Position numbers and translations under genes: made by a program. Below, in pieces: positions 1 to 6,799 of a stretch of 9,767 nt of DNA (positions are counted from its first letter, which is position 1; the number at the start of each line of letters is the position of its first letter). Source of the stretch: UBA5436 sp964346085. GTDB taxonomy: Bacteria; Bacillota; Clostridia; Saccharofermentanales; DTU023. The notes below the pieces were generated by a model that made no database searches, was not told where the DNA came from, and saw nothing but the letters and a program-made list of their open reading frames with translations. Location: NCBI GenBank assembly GCA_964346085.1, contig CAYFSZ010000053.1:1-9767 (forward strand). The letters run 5' to 3'.

Positions 1-60
1 GCTCAATTGTCACCACGCGATGGATTGCGACTATAAAATACATGTCTCTGAACAACAAAA

Positions 61-90
61 AACCCTTGAAACACTGATGTATCAAGGGTT
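61..90 (-). terminator. Intrinsic terminator of the tRNA-Thr gene
   Basis: A perfect 9-bp stem (61-69 with 82-90) encloses a 12-base loop. On the minus strand the stem is followed at once by six T residues and then GTTGTT. It starts 7 bases past the tRNA 3' end, so it most simply ends that transcript. On the plus strand the hairpin is followed by only four T residues, so it is a weaker terminator in that direction. Confidence 0.85.
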
Positions 91-96
91 TTCGAT

Positions 97-172
97 TGGA
101 GCTTGATGTGAGACTCGAACTCACGACCTGCTGATTACAAATCAGCTGCTCTACCAACTGAGCTAATCAAGC
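97..172 (-). tRNA. trnT: tRNA-Thr (anticodon UGU)
   Basis: The minus strand folds into a complete 76-base cloverleaf with an encoded CCA end. The acceptor stem pairs GCTTGAT with ATCAAGC. The D-arm contains AGCTCAGTTGGTAGAGC, and the T-arm contains the usual GTTCGAGTC. The anticodon stem GCTGA/TCAGC closes the loop TTTGTAA, which gives anticodon TGT for threonine codon ACA. The gene stands alone, with a promoter just upstream and a terminator just downstream, so it is probably transcribed as a single-gene unit. No repeated copy of its 3' end was seen in the window, so nothing here suggests it serves as an integration site. Confidence 0.97.
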
Positions 173-190
173 GTTTTTTAATGCTTAGTG

Positions 191-220
191 ATAATAACAA
201 AAACATCGTTACTCTGTCAA
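191..220 (-). promoter_or_regulatory. Sigma-A-type promoter of the tRNA-Thr gene
   Basis: On the minus strand a perfect -35 box TTGACA (215-220) is followed after 18 bases by a -10 box TATTAT (191-196, 5 of 6 matches). Initiation would fall about 10-12 bases before the mature tRNA 5' end at 172, a normal leader for a tRNA gene. The -35 box overlaps the left arm of an inverted repeat at 212-247. Confidence 0.75.
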
Positions 221-247
221 ATGTTTTTTCAAAAATTTTTGGCAGAG
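212..247 (-). terminator. Possible weak terminator after the histidine phosphatase gene
   Basis: Arms 212-221 (CTCTGTCAAA) and 238-247 (TTTGGCAGAG) are complementary except for one position, with a 16-base AT-rich loop. It starts 12 bases past the phosphatase stop codon and is followed on the minus strand by TAACGATGTTTTTG, which is not a clean T-tract. It is the only candidate terminator for that operon. Without it, transcription would run on into the tRNA gene. Confidence 0.3.
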
Positions 248-258
248 ATTTCAAGCGA

Positions 259-882
259 TTAAAACTCCAAAATTTCACCATTTAAAATGTCGACTGGACC
301 TTGTTCAATAAAGAACTTTCCATCGTTCTCACCAATCACCGTGACCGAACAATTATTAGGAGCATGATAATGATTTTTGTAATCAATGTCTCCTAATTGG
401 ATTTGAGTCATAAGGGAACGAATGAATGCACCATGTGTAAATGCGAGTATCGTTTCATTAGGATGCAAACTCTTCATTTTGTCTAAAAAATCTTGTGTAC
501 GTTGTAATATTTGCGGGAAGGACTCTCCTCCAGCTGGTGGAATGTATTTCTCTTTATCATGAAAATAATTGTAGAAAGGATGGTCTTTTGGAAAAGCATT
601 CCGATCTGCAAAACTCTCACCTTCACAAATCCCAAAAGCCATCTCTAGCAGCAACTTTTCTTCGTGTACGTGAACTGAATCTCCACAAATCATACGGGCC
701 ATTTCAGAACAACGTGACAGTGGACTTGAATACACAACATCGTAAGGTAAATCTTTGATTGCTTCTTTTAATTGTAGAACTTGTTCTTTTCCTTCATCAC
801 TTAATGGAATATTGACTTGCCCTTGAAAGCGCATCAATTTATTCCATTCTGTTAAACCATGTCTAAATAAATATATTCTCAT
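259..882 (-). CDS. Histidine phosphatase family protein (phosphoglycerate mutase-like)
   Basis: A 207-residue cytosolic protein of the histidine phosphatase superfamily, which removes phosphate through a phosphohistidine intermediate. The N-terminal RHG motif carries R7 and the nucleophile H8, and is followed by TEWN. R57 in SSPLSR, E80 as the likely general acid, and H150 in FTHG complete the active site. The length is typical of the short CobC/GpmB/PhoE-like branch, whose members use very different substrates, so the substrate cannot be named. The start codon shares one base with the stop codon of the upstream DUF1622 gene (TAATG). A moderate purine-rich site (GAAAGTGA) lies within that gene's end, so translation is probably coupled. 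It is the last gene of a likely four-gene operon. Confidence 0.93.
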   Translation of the reverse strand: MRIYLFRHGLTEWNKLMRFQGQVNIPLSDEGKEQVLQLKEAIKDLPYDVVYSSPLSRCSEMARMICGDSVHVHEEKLLLEMAFGICEGESFADRNAFPKDHPFYNYFHDKEKYIPPAGGESFPQILQRTQDFLDKMKSLHPNETILAFTHGAFIRSLMTQIQLGDIDYKNHYHAPNNCSVTVIGENDGKFFIEQGPVDILNGEILEF

Positions 883-1274
883 TAAGATTCACTTTCTTTT
901 GTATCATTACCTAGCGCGCTTTTATCTTTATAAACCAATTTACCTTCATCGTCATCTTCAGAATTTTGTAACTCCCAGTGAAGTACAAATGTAATGATAA
1001 TACGAATTACTAAGATTGCCGCGATTTGAACCAAATCAATCCATCCACTAAAGTGAATTGTGGAGATAGCTTCAGCGGCTAAGAAAAATTCCAATGCAAG
1101 CGCAATAGCTGTCAACAAGTCCAATTTGACTTGTTTTGCATTAAAGTCAAAACGATATTTGATAAAATCGATAATGGCTTTGATTACGCCAAACACAATG
1201 ATGGATAAACCAATTAATTCAATGCCATTTTTAATGTAAGGTAATAAAAATATGATTAATGCTTTTAATTCCAT
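882..1274 (-). CDS. DUF1622 family membrane protein
   Basis: A 130-residue integral membrane protein with three hydrophobic segments, at about residues 14-37, 53-73 and 81-100. The basic loop between the first two, the ALEFFLAAEAI stretch of the second and the VIRIIITFVLHWEL end of the third match the DUF1622 family as I know it. The tail (101-130) is hydrophilic and rich in Asp, Glu and Ser. The function of the family is not established. A good ribosome binding site (AGGAAA, 1281-1286) precedes the ATG. The gene lies 45 bases after the GNAT gene and overlaps the histidine phosphatase start by one base. That places it in the same transcript but does not reveal its role. Confidence 0.85.
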   Translation of the reverse strand: MELKALIIFLLPYIKNGIELIGLSIIVFGVIKAIIDFIKYRFDFNAKQVKLDLLTAIALALEFFLAAEAISTIHFSGWIDLVQIAAILVIRIIITFVLHWELQNSEDDDEGKLVYKDKSALGNDTKESES

Positions 1275-1319
1275 AATTTCTTTCCTGTGAGCTCAATCCA
1301 AAACGTCTATAATAAGCAC

Positions 1320-1595
1320 TTACTTATTAACTAATAAGTCCTGATATTCATCGCTTTTATGCAGTTGATAGTCAATATAACTGCAACTGCCAATCACTTT
1401 TAATTCGTTATCACGAGCATATTCAACCATTGCTAAAAACAATTTTTTCGCAATGCCTTGTCCTTCATGTGATGGACGAACATAGGTATGATTCGCATTT
1501 ATGGTCTCGTCATCGACTTCAACATATGTCAATTCTGCTATTCTCTCACCGTTCTCTTCGATAAAAAACATTTGATTTTGATGTTGAATATTCAT
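1320..1595 (-). CDS. Small GNAT-family N-acetyltransferase (YjdJ/COG2388 type)
   Basis: A 91-residue single-domain protein resembling the short YjdJ-type GNAT proteins, which are much smaller than a classical acetyltransferase of about 150 residues. The acetyl-CoA pyrophosphate-binding loop is visible as HEGQGIAKKL (residues 43-52), after the strand NHTYVRPS. The family's conserved late block appears as GSCSYIDYQLHKSDEYQDLL, with C71 and the final Tyr. The acceptor substrate is unknown. A strong site GAGGAG (1601-1606) lies 5 bases before the ATG. The gene follows the AEC carrier by 41 bases with no terminator between them, so the two are probably co-transcribed. Confidence 0.9.
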   Translation of the reverse strand: MNIQHQNQMFFIEENGERIAELTYVEVDDETINANHTYVRPSHEGQGIAKKLFLAMVEYARDNELKVIGSCSYIDYQLHKSDEYQDLLVNK

Positions 1596-1636
1596 CTAAT
1601 CTCCTCATTCATAAAAAACTATTAAAATTCTAACAA

Positions 1637-2563
1637 TTATACCCCCGTTATGGCAAGGACAACAAATGCCAAGAGGCTAATCAATGTTGAAATCGACAGG
1701 ACTGACGCAATTGTACTTTGCTCCACTTCATCGTTAGCGAAAATGGGCAGAACAAATGGTGAAGGCATTAGAAACATGATAATGAATGCTCTTTTCAAAC
1801 TTTGATCCATGTCAAAAATCAAATTACTTAAGCCTAAAATGACAAACAAAATCCCAAGCAGCAAAAATAGTCTTAGGAACGCATATTTGAACGCTCTTCC
1901 CCAATAAATTTTGCCACTTGATAAATCATAACCGATAGAAAATAAAATCAAAGCACTTGTTGGTGCAGCGATAAAACCAAAAGTTGTGTCGAAAACGCTG
2001 ACAATATTCGCGTCAATCATCGACTGATGAAGACCAGACACACCAATTATCAGACCTGCAATAATCCCTAAGATAATGGGCGATGTAAAAATTTCTCTTT
2101 TGATATTGATTCGCTTTTCAGACGCAAAAGATCTGGAAATTTGTATTTTATAGAATGTAAAAACAAATAATACTTGCCCTAAATCAACTGTTGCAAAAGC
2201 ACTAACATCCGAACCATATAGAATACTATATAGTGTATATCCAAGCATTCCTGCTTCAAATCCACTCAATATATACGGTAAATAAGGTGTTGTATTAGAG
2301 AAAAAACGATTAATCAATTTCCCAATGTACCAGGTCAAAAAACAAACAAGTAAGACTAATCCAGCCACAATCACAGTTTGAATGCTATATTTTCCTGTCG
2401 CAAATGCAACAAAAACAACCGCTGTTAACGACACATTTACCGCAAATTTCTTGATTGATGCAATTTCTTGTTTAGAAAAAAACTCTCTTTTTCCACAGAA
2501 AAAACCGACAGCAATGACAAGCACAACCGGCAAAATCATTTCTAAAATTTTTATTGTCTCCAT
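1637..2563 (-). CDS. AEC family transporter (auxin efflux carrier-like)
   Basis: A 308-residue, very hydrophobic protein with about ten membrane segments and the layout of AEC-family permeases. These include the bacterial malate/malonate-type carriers and many of unknown substrate. Supporting stretches are the first helix ending GFFCGKREFFS, the KKFAVNVSLTAVVF region, the middle block APTSALILFSIGYDL and the late MFLMPSPFVLPIFAND, which contains the family's Pro-rich turn. The frame is open to an ATG at 2575, but no ribosome binding site precedes that codon. The ATG at 2563 has GGAGAG 4 bases upstream and is chosen here. The gene probably leads an operon with the GNAT, DUF1622 and phosphatase genes. 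The substrate cannot be read from the sequence. Confidence 0.88.
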   Translation of the reverse strand: METIKILEMILPVVLVIAVGFFCGKREFFSKQEIASIKKFAVNVSLTAVVFVAFATGKYSIQTVIVAGLVLLVCFLTWYIGKLINRFFSNTTPYLPYILSGFEAGMLGYTLYSILYGSDVSAFATVDLGQVLFVFTFYKIQISRSFASEKRINIKREIFTSPIILGIIAGLIIGVSGLHQSMIDANIVSVFDTTFGFIAAPTSALILFSIGYDLSSGKIYWGRAFKYAFLRLFLLLGILFVILGLSNLIFDMDQSLKRAFIIMFLMPSPFVLPIFANDEVEQSTIASVLSISTLISLLAFVVLAITGV

Positions 2564-2589
2564 AACGCTCTCCATTCGAGATGATAGTT

Positions 2590-2595
2590 ATTATA
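2590..2595 (-). promoter_or_regulatory. Candidate -10 box for the AEC operon
   Basis: The minus strand reads TATAAT exactly, 26 bases before the chosen start at 2563. No good -35 box lies at 16-18 bases, where the best is AAGGTA. The site is therefore a guess from a single element and its position. It also falls upstream of the rejected ATG at 2575 and would leave that codon close to the transcription start. Confidence 0.35.
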
Positions 2596-2660
2596 AGAAC
2601 AAGTATATCGCCTACCTTTGAAGTTGGTCTAGGACAACTTTTTTGACACTAAAAATGTGA

Positions 2661-2699
2661 ATTTGCCAAGTATTCTTATATCCCTCATAATAGGCAAAT
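2661..2699 (+). promoter_or_regulatory. Promoter of the PAP2 gene, framed by an inverted repeat
   Basis: TTGCCA (2663-2668) and CATAAT (2686-2691) are separated by 17 bases, and each matches the sigma-A consensus at five of six positions. A perfect 7-bp inverted repeat, ATTTGCC (2661-2667) and GGCAAAT (2693-2699), overlaps the -35 box and lies just past the -10 box. An upstream TTGACA at 2643-2648 has no matching -10. The inverted repeat could be an operator, or chance in AT-rich DNA. Confidence 0.5.
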
Positions 2700-2723
2700 A
2701 TTATTAGATTACGAGGAGATAAC

Positions 2724-3260
2724 ATGGATCAGATATTGAATTTTGATGGAAAATTTTTGGTTTGGATACAGGATGCGTTACAGAATCCGATCCTCGATAA
2801 ATTTTTCATCTCCATTACGCATATGGGAGATTTAGGAATCGTATGGATTGCCCTTGGGATTATTTTATTATGCTTCAAACGTACTAGAAAAACTGGCTTG
2901 ATTTTGTGTTTATCTTTGCTGACAACTCATATTTTGAACACTTTGGTTATCAAGAACATCATTATGCGACCAAGACCCTATGAAACATTACAAAATGTGG
3001 TAAATTTGATTGGTCCACAAAGCCAATCCTCATTCCCTTCTGGACATGCCTCAAGCTCCTTCGCTGCCGCAACTGTTCCTTTTTTACGTGAACGAGGATT
3101 GCTAAAATGGTTGCCAATTTTCTTGGCTGCCTTGATTGCTTTTTCAAGAGTTTATGTTGGTGTGCATTATCCCATCGATGTTATCACAGGATCACTCATC
3201 GGAATATTAATTGCAGGCTTCATGTGTTTTGTCTTTAAGAAAAAAAGATTTCGTCGCTAA
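2724..3260 (+). CDS. PAP2 superfamily membrane phosphatase
   Basis: A 178-residue membrane protein with the complete three-part PAP2 active site. These parts are K77-N6-RP (R84, P85), PSGH at 105-108 with H108, and SR-N5-H-N3-D with R142, H148 and D152. Hydrophobic segments lie near residues 35-51, 57-76, 112-120, 129-141 and 153-171, and the C-terminus is strongly basic (KKKRFRR). Enzymes of this type hydrolyse phosphatidic acid, phosphatidylglycerol phosphate or undecaprenyl pyrophosphate at the membrane. The size fits the bacterial BcrC/PgpB-like group, but the substrate is not determined. GAGGAG (2713-2718) precedes the ATG by 5 bases. It is the only plus-strand gene here, divergent from the AEC operon and convergent with the YeiH gene. 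Confidence 0.94.
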   Translation: MDQILNFDGKFLVWIQDALQNPILDKFFISITHMGDLGIVWIALGIILLCFKRTRKTGLILCLSLLTTHILNTLVIKNIIMRPRPYETLQNVVNLIGPQSQSSFPSGHASSSFAAATVPFLRERGLLKWLPIFLAALIAFSRVYVGVHYPIDVITGSLIGILIAGFMCFVFKKKRFRR

Positions 3261-3265
3261 ATCGA

Positions 3266-3293
3266 GAGCATTCTTTAATCAAGAAGTATGCTC
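3266..3293. terminator. Possible hairpin between convergent genes
   Basis: GAGCAT (3266-3271) and ATGCTC (3288-3293) pair, with an inner TCTT/AAGA extension and a 3-base bulge. It lies in the 31-base gap between the PAP2 and YeiH stop codons. Neither strand has a T-tract after it, so it may act as a processing or pausing structure rather than a true intrinsic terminator. Confidence 0.3.
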
Positions 3294-4326
3294 ATACTAG
3301 TCCCATCGCGTATTCCACTGCAATGGCTACAATGACAACAAGAGCGGAAATAATAAAGCCGTGAATCATTGGCGCAATACCTGATTTTTTCATATCGCGA
3401 TAACTTGTGTTTAAACCAATCGCAGCAAGAGCTGTAATCATTAGAAATTTGCTACTTTCTTTGAGAAAAGCGGATATCGCTGTTGGGATGAAACCAGTAC
3501 TATTTAGTCCTGTCATTACAAGAAATAAAACAATAAACCACGGGAAAATCGATCGTACGGAAATTGATTTTTGGGCGTTCTCAGTTGCTTGATCACCTGA
3601 TTCCTTTTTCTTTAAGCGGGCAGCAATCAAAGCAAAAATGATGACGGTTGGAATAATAGAAAGCGTACGTGTTAATTTAACCATTGTGGCAAAGTCGCCT
3701 GCTGCTTCAGAATAGGCATATCCTGCAGCAACGACACTTGCTGTATCATTCACCGCAGTACCTGCCCAAAGTCCATAGGCCATATCGGATAAATTTAGCC
3801 AATGTCCCATAAAAGGAAATAGGACAATCATAATCATATCAAAAAGAAATGTTGCAGAAATTGCATAAGCCACATCTGTATCATCAGCATCGATAGTAGG
3901 TGCAATCGCAGCAATCGCTGATCCACCACAGATGCCCGTTCCTGCAGAAATCAGATTCGATAATTTCCAATTCAAGCCCAATGCTTTTCCGATAAAATAG
4001 CCTCCACCAAAACAAGTAAGCAGAGTGAAAATCATCACCATTAAGGACATTTTTCCTACGGATAAAACAATATTAATATTTAATGATGCCCCCAATAAAA
4101 TGATGGCGAATTTCAGAATCTTTTTCGAGGTGACTTTCAAACCGGGAGTAAATGTCGCAGTTGGTTTCCAAAAATGATGAATCAACATCCCAATAAATAG
4201 CGCAATGACTGATGCGCTAATCAGATGGATAGGTAAAAGACTTTCTAAAAACTTCGCAATCAGAGCAATCACGACAGCGAATATAAAGCCCGGAATAAAT
4301 GAAATGATTTGTTTTAATAGTTTCAT
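3292..4326 (-). CDS. yeiH: YeiH-type putative sulfate exporter family transporter
   Basis: A 344-residue protein with about ten membrane segments of the YeiH/UPF0324 family. The signature blocks are GTGICGGSAIAAIAP (about 129-143) and AGTAVNDTASVVAAG (about 188-202), followed by KLTRTLSIIP. Family members are often named putative sulfate exporters, but for most that function is inferred, and I cannot confirm it here. The open frame begins with a GTG at 4335, but that codon sits inside the ribosome binding site GAGGTG (4333-4338). The ATG at 4326 is correctly spaced from that site and is taken as the start. The gene follows the ABC ATPase gene by 69 bases with no clear terminator, so it may be read from that operon as well as from a promoter of its own. 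Confidence 0.9.
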   Translation of the reverse strand: MKLLKQIISFIPGFIFAVVIALIAKFLESLLPIHLISASVIALFIGMLIHHFWKPTATFTPGLKVTSKKILKFAIILLGASLNINIVLSVGKMSLMVMIFTLLTCFGGGYFIGKALGLNWKLSNLISAGTGICGGSAIAAIAPTIDADDTDVAYAISATFLFDMIMIVLFPFMGHWLNLSDMAYGLWAGTAVNDTASVVAAGYAYSEAAGDFATMVKLTRTLSIIPTVIIFALIAARLKKKESGDQATENAQKSISVRSIFPWFIVLFLVMTGLNSTGFIPTAISAFLKESSKFLMITALAAIGLNTSYRDMKKSGIAPMIHGFIISALVVIVAIAVEYAMGLV

Positions 4327-4328
4327 AA

Positions 4329-4373
4329 ATTGCACCTCAAACCTTCAATGTCTTGATTTTAGCATGGTGCAAT
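4329..4373 (-). promoter_or_regulatory. Inverted repeat covering the YeiH ribosome binding site
   Basis: An 8-bp perfect inverted repeat, ATTGCACC (4329-4336) and GGTGCAAT (4366-4373), spans 29 intervening bases. On the minus strand the right arm contains the GGTG of the ribosome binding site GAGGTG and ends 2 bases before the ATG. In a transcript reading through from the upstream ABC operon it could fold and hide the site. A TAAAAT sequence inside the loop could be a -10 box, in which case a transcript starting there would lack the left arm. Alternatively the two arms may be a protein-binding site. Confidence 0.4.
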
Positions 4374-4395
4374 CTGAATGTATAATTTGTTCTCT

Positions 4396-5154
4396 CTATA
4401 ATACTTTTTTGAAAAAAGTAATCAATCGTTGGCTATGTGGATTTTCGAATAATTCCAATGATGGTCTATCTTCTTCAATCTTACCTTCATTCAGAAAAAT
4501 TGTTCGATTACTGATTTCTTTTGCAAAAGACATTTCATGGGTGACGACAATCATGGTCATTCCGTTTTGAGCAAGATCTTTCATAACGTCCAAAACTTCC
4601 CCTATCATCTCTGGATCCAAAGCACTTGTCGGCTCATCAAAGAGCATGATTTCAGGATTCATCATCAAAGAACGAACAATCGCAATTCTTTGTTTTTGCC
4701 CACCTGATAAATGATGAGGGAAAGCATCTCCTCTATCAGCAAGCCCAACTTTTTGCAATAATGTCATTGCTTGTTGTCTTGCATTTTTTTCGGACATGTT
4801 TTTGATTTTCATAGGAGCAATCATCAGATTATCCAATACATTCATATTGTTGAATAAATTAAATTGTTGAAACACCATGCCCATTTTTTGGCGGTGCACA
4901 TTGATGTCTTGTTTTTTATCCGTAATATCAATACCGTCGAAATAAATATGTCCAGAGTCTGGTACTTCCAGCAGATTTAAGCAACGTAAAAATGTACTCT
5001 TCCCACTTCCTGAAGGTCCGATAATGGACACCACTTCTCCTTTATGGAAAGTTGTGGATATTCCATTGAGAACAGGCAATTTTTCGTAGCTTTTTTTAAG
5101 ATTATCAACACGTAACATTGGTGCATATTGAGATGAAAAATTAACGGTGTTCAT
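4396..5154 (-). CDS. Polar amino acid ABC transporter ATP-binding protein (GlnQ/HisP type)
   Basis: A 252-residue cytosolic ATPase subunit with every ABC motif intact. They are Walker A GPSGSGKST (46-54), Q-loop FQQFNLF (95-101), signature LSGGQ (149-153), Walker B IMLFDE (169-174), D-loop SALD (177-180) and switch H206 in VVTHE. Length and motif spelling match the polar amino acid (PAAT) subfamily. The N-terminus is about 12 residues longer than the usual start at MLRVDNL. However, the ATG at 5154 is preceded by AAAGGAAA at a workable distance, while the inner ATG at 5118 has no site. The gene overlaps the permease gene by 14 bases, so the two are surely co-transcribed and probably translationally coupled. 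Confidence 0.95.
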   Translation of the reverse strand: MNTVNFSSQYAPMLRVDNLKKSYEKLPVLNGISTTFHKGEVVSIIGPSGSGKSTFLRCLNLLEVPDSGHIYFDGIDITDKKQDINVHRQKMGMVFQQFNLFNNMNVLDNLMIAPMKIKNMSEKNARQQAMTLLQKVGLADRGDAFPHHLSGGQKQRIAIVRSLMMNPEIMLFDEPTSALDPEMIGEVLDVMKDLAQNGMTMIVVTHEMSFAKEISNRTIFLNEGKIEEDRPSLELFENPHSQRLITFFKKVL

Positions 5155-5818
5155 GGTTCATTTTCCTTTCTACAAAGGCTATCAAACGGCTGCAGCTAAA
5201 GGTAATCGTGAAGTAAATAATCGCTGCGATGGCAAGCGCTTCTAACGTTCTGTAAGAAACGGCAATCACATCATTTGTACGGAACATTAAATCGGCTATA
5301 CCAATCACCGAAACAATGGATGATTCCTTAATAATTGTGACGAACTCATTTCCCAGAGCAGGAAGTATATTTTTGACAGCTTGTGGTAAAACAACTAACT
5401 TCATCGCCTCGCCTTGGCTAAAACCTATACTTCTCGCCGCTTCCATTTGTCCTTTATCGACAGCTTGAATTCCTGATCTAATTATTTCTGCCACATATGC
5501 GCAACTGTTTAAACTCATCGCCACAATACCAGCTGCATAACGCTGAAAATCCGGGATAAAACTAATTTCTGGAAATGTAATACCAATCATAGGCAGTCCA
5601 TAAAAAATGAACATTAATTGCACCATCAGAGGAGTTCCACGAAAGACTTCAATATAAACTTGAGAGAAAACACGTAACGGAGCAATATTGGACATTCTCA
5701 TCAATGCAAATAATGTCCCTAGAATTGCACCAAAAAGTACAGACATGGCAGCAATGATAATCGTTGCGCCTATCCCCTCTAAAAAGAAACCATAATATTT
5801 TCCAAATAATTCAATCAT
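5141..5818 (-). CDS. Polar amino acid ABC transporter permease (HisM/GlnP type)
   Basis: A 225-residue membrane subunit with about five transmembrane segments and the binding-protein-dependent permease domain. The conserved FRGTPLMVQ sits at 59-67. The EAA loop, which contacts the ATPase, runs from E127-A-A-R to the G about nine residues on and LPQA (144-147). KESSIVSVIG (164-173) and the start pattern GATIIIAA are typical of the HisMQ family. Only one permease gene is present, so it probably forms a homodimer. The ATG at 5818 lacks a good ribosome binding site: the nearest G-rich stretch, AAAGGGAT, ends about 13 bases upstream. No better in-frame start was found. A strong hairpin precedes the gene. 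Confidence 0.94.
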   Translation of the reverse strand: MIELFGKYYGFFLEGIGATIIIAAMSVLFGAILGTLFALMRMSNIAPLRVFSQVYIEVFRGTPLMVQLMFIFYGLPMIGITFPEISFIPDFQRYAAGIVAMSLNSCAYVAEIIRSGIQAVDKGQMEAARSIGFSQGEAMKLVVLPQAVKNILPALGNEFVTIIKESSIVSVIGIADLMFRTNDVIAVSYRTLEALAIAAIIYFTITFSCSRLIAFVERKMNHEHR

Positions 5819-5851
5819 AAATAAGTTGTTCTATCCCTTTTACTAAAACAA

Positions 5852-5883
5852 GGTTGTTGAACTCAATAATGTGTTCAACAACC
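5852..5883 (-). terminator. Attenuating hairpin between binding-protein and permease genes
   Basis: A perfect 11-bp stem (5852-5862 with 5873-5883) with a 10-base loop lies in the 83-base gap. On the minus strand it is followed by TTGTTTTAGT, a broken T-tract. It would allow partial read-through and protect the upstream message. This fits the common need for more binding protein than membrane subunits. On the plus strand it is followed by CTTTTGATTTTT, but no plus-strand gene reads into it. Confidence 0.65.
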
Positions 5884-5901
5884 CTTTTGATTTTTAAATA
5901 A

Positions 5902-6720
5902 TTATTGGCCTAATTCATCTGCCAATTGTACTGCTTCATCAAATGCTTTTTGATAAGAGCCATCTTCTGTCACTTTAGCAATGATTTCGTTCACTACTTC
6001 GAGGAGTTCCGCATTGCCCTTCGCTGCAACAACAGCTTTTCCTACATTTGCTTCTTCTTCTGTGAAAGTGAAATCTGCAACACCTAATCCTCCATTACTG
6101 GTTTTGATTAAAGAATCACCAACAGCTTTATCAACAACAAATCCTGCGATATTTCCATTCTCAACTTCAAGAGCTAATGCTGGATACTTTTCGAGTTCAA
6201 AAAGTTCACTATCAGGTAATATTGATTTTACTAATTCTGATTGAATGGTTCCTTTTTGCGCTCCAACTTTCTTTCCAGCCAATGATTCTTTTGTAGAAAA
6301 ATTGCTTTCTTCTCCAGCTTTAACAACTAATAATTGATCACTTTTTTCATATAAATCTGAGAAATCAATGACTTTTGCTCTTTCTGCATCTTTGGTGAAT
6401 GCTGCAATTCCTAAATCAACTTGATCAGCCTGTACCGCAGGAATGATACCCGCAAAAGACATATCCACGATTTCTAAATCAACATCTAATGCATCCGCAA
6501 TTTGTTGAGCTAACCAAATATCTGCACCAACAAAATTTGCATCTAAGTCTTTAAATTCATAAGGTGCGTATTGGGCTTCAGTACCAACCAAAAGTTTTCC
6601 ACGTTCTTTAATTTTTTCAACTGATCCTTCGCTAGCAGATTTTTTCCCACATGCTGTTATTGAAAAAATCATCATAACCGTTAAGATAACACAGATTATT
6701 TTCTTTGATTTTGTTGACAT
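5902..6720 (-). CDS. Amino acid ABC transporter substrate-binding lipoprotein
   Basis: A 272-residue periplasmic-binding-protein-like subunit (SBP_bac_3 fold) that captures an amino acid outside the membrane and delivers it to the permease. The signal peptide has a basic start, a hydrophobic core (8-20) and the lipobox ITAC, so C24 is the lipidation site. Binding-fold landmarks include GTEAQYAPYEF (46-56), GADIWLAQQIADAL (65-78) and DLGIAAFTKDAER, in which R114 is expected to hold the substrate carboxylate. GTIQ (157-160) and D197 in FVVDKAVG complete the set. These indicate an amino acid substrate but do not say which. AGAGGT (6728-6733) precedes the ATG by 7 bases. The gene lies 79 bases after the aminotransferase gene, with no terminator between them. 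Confidence 0.95.
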   Translation of the reverse strand: MSTKSKKIICVILTVMMIFSITACGKKSASEGSVEKIKERGKLLVGTEAQYAPYEFKDLDANFVGADIWLAQQIADALDVDLEIVDMSFAGIIPAVQADQVDLGIAAFTKDAERAKVIDFSDLYEKSDQLLVVKAGEESNFSTKESLAGKKVGAQKGTIQSELVKSILPDSELFELEKYPALALEVENGNIAGFVVDKAVGDSLIKTSNGGLGVADFTFTEEEANVGKAVVAAKGNAELLEVVNEIIAKVTEDGSYQKAFDEAVQLADELGQ

Positions 6721-6799
6721 TCTACTTACCTCTTTTTCATTTATGTATTTTAATTTATGTTCTTGAATGATTATGCATAACCGGAAAAAGAATACAACC

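Noticed and set aside
1..36. Possible last codons of a plus-strand gene entering from the left, reading AQLSPRDGLRL then TAA
   Set aside because: Only eleven codons are visible, without a recognisable motif. Frame 2 is also open through this stretch, so coding cannot be shown.
2564..2575. Longer start for the AEC carrier at 2575
   Set aside because: No ribosome binding site precedes that ATG, while GGAGAG is correctly placed for the ATG at 2563.
4402..4420. AT-rich palindrome TACTTTTTT-G-AAAAAAGTA at the end of the ATPase gene, considered as a terminator
   Set aside because: The stem is almost all A-T, lies within the last codons, and has no separate T-tract after it on the minus strand.
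4205..4570. Plus-strand open frame of 121 codons
   Set aside because: It lies opposite the end of the ATPase gene and the start of the YeiH gene, both with intact family motifs. It shows no binding site or recognisable domain and is best read as a chance antisense frame.
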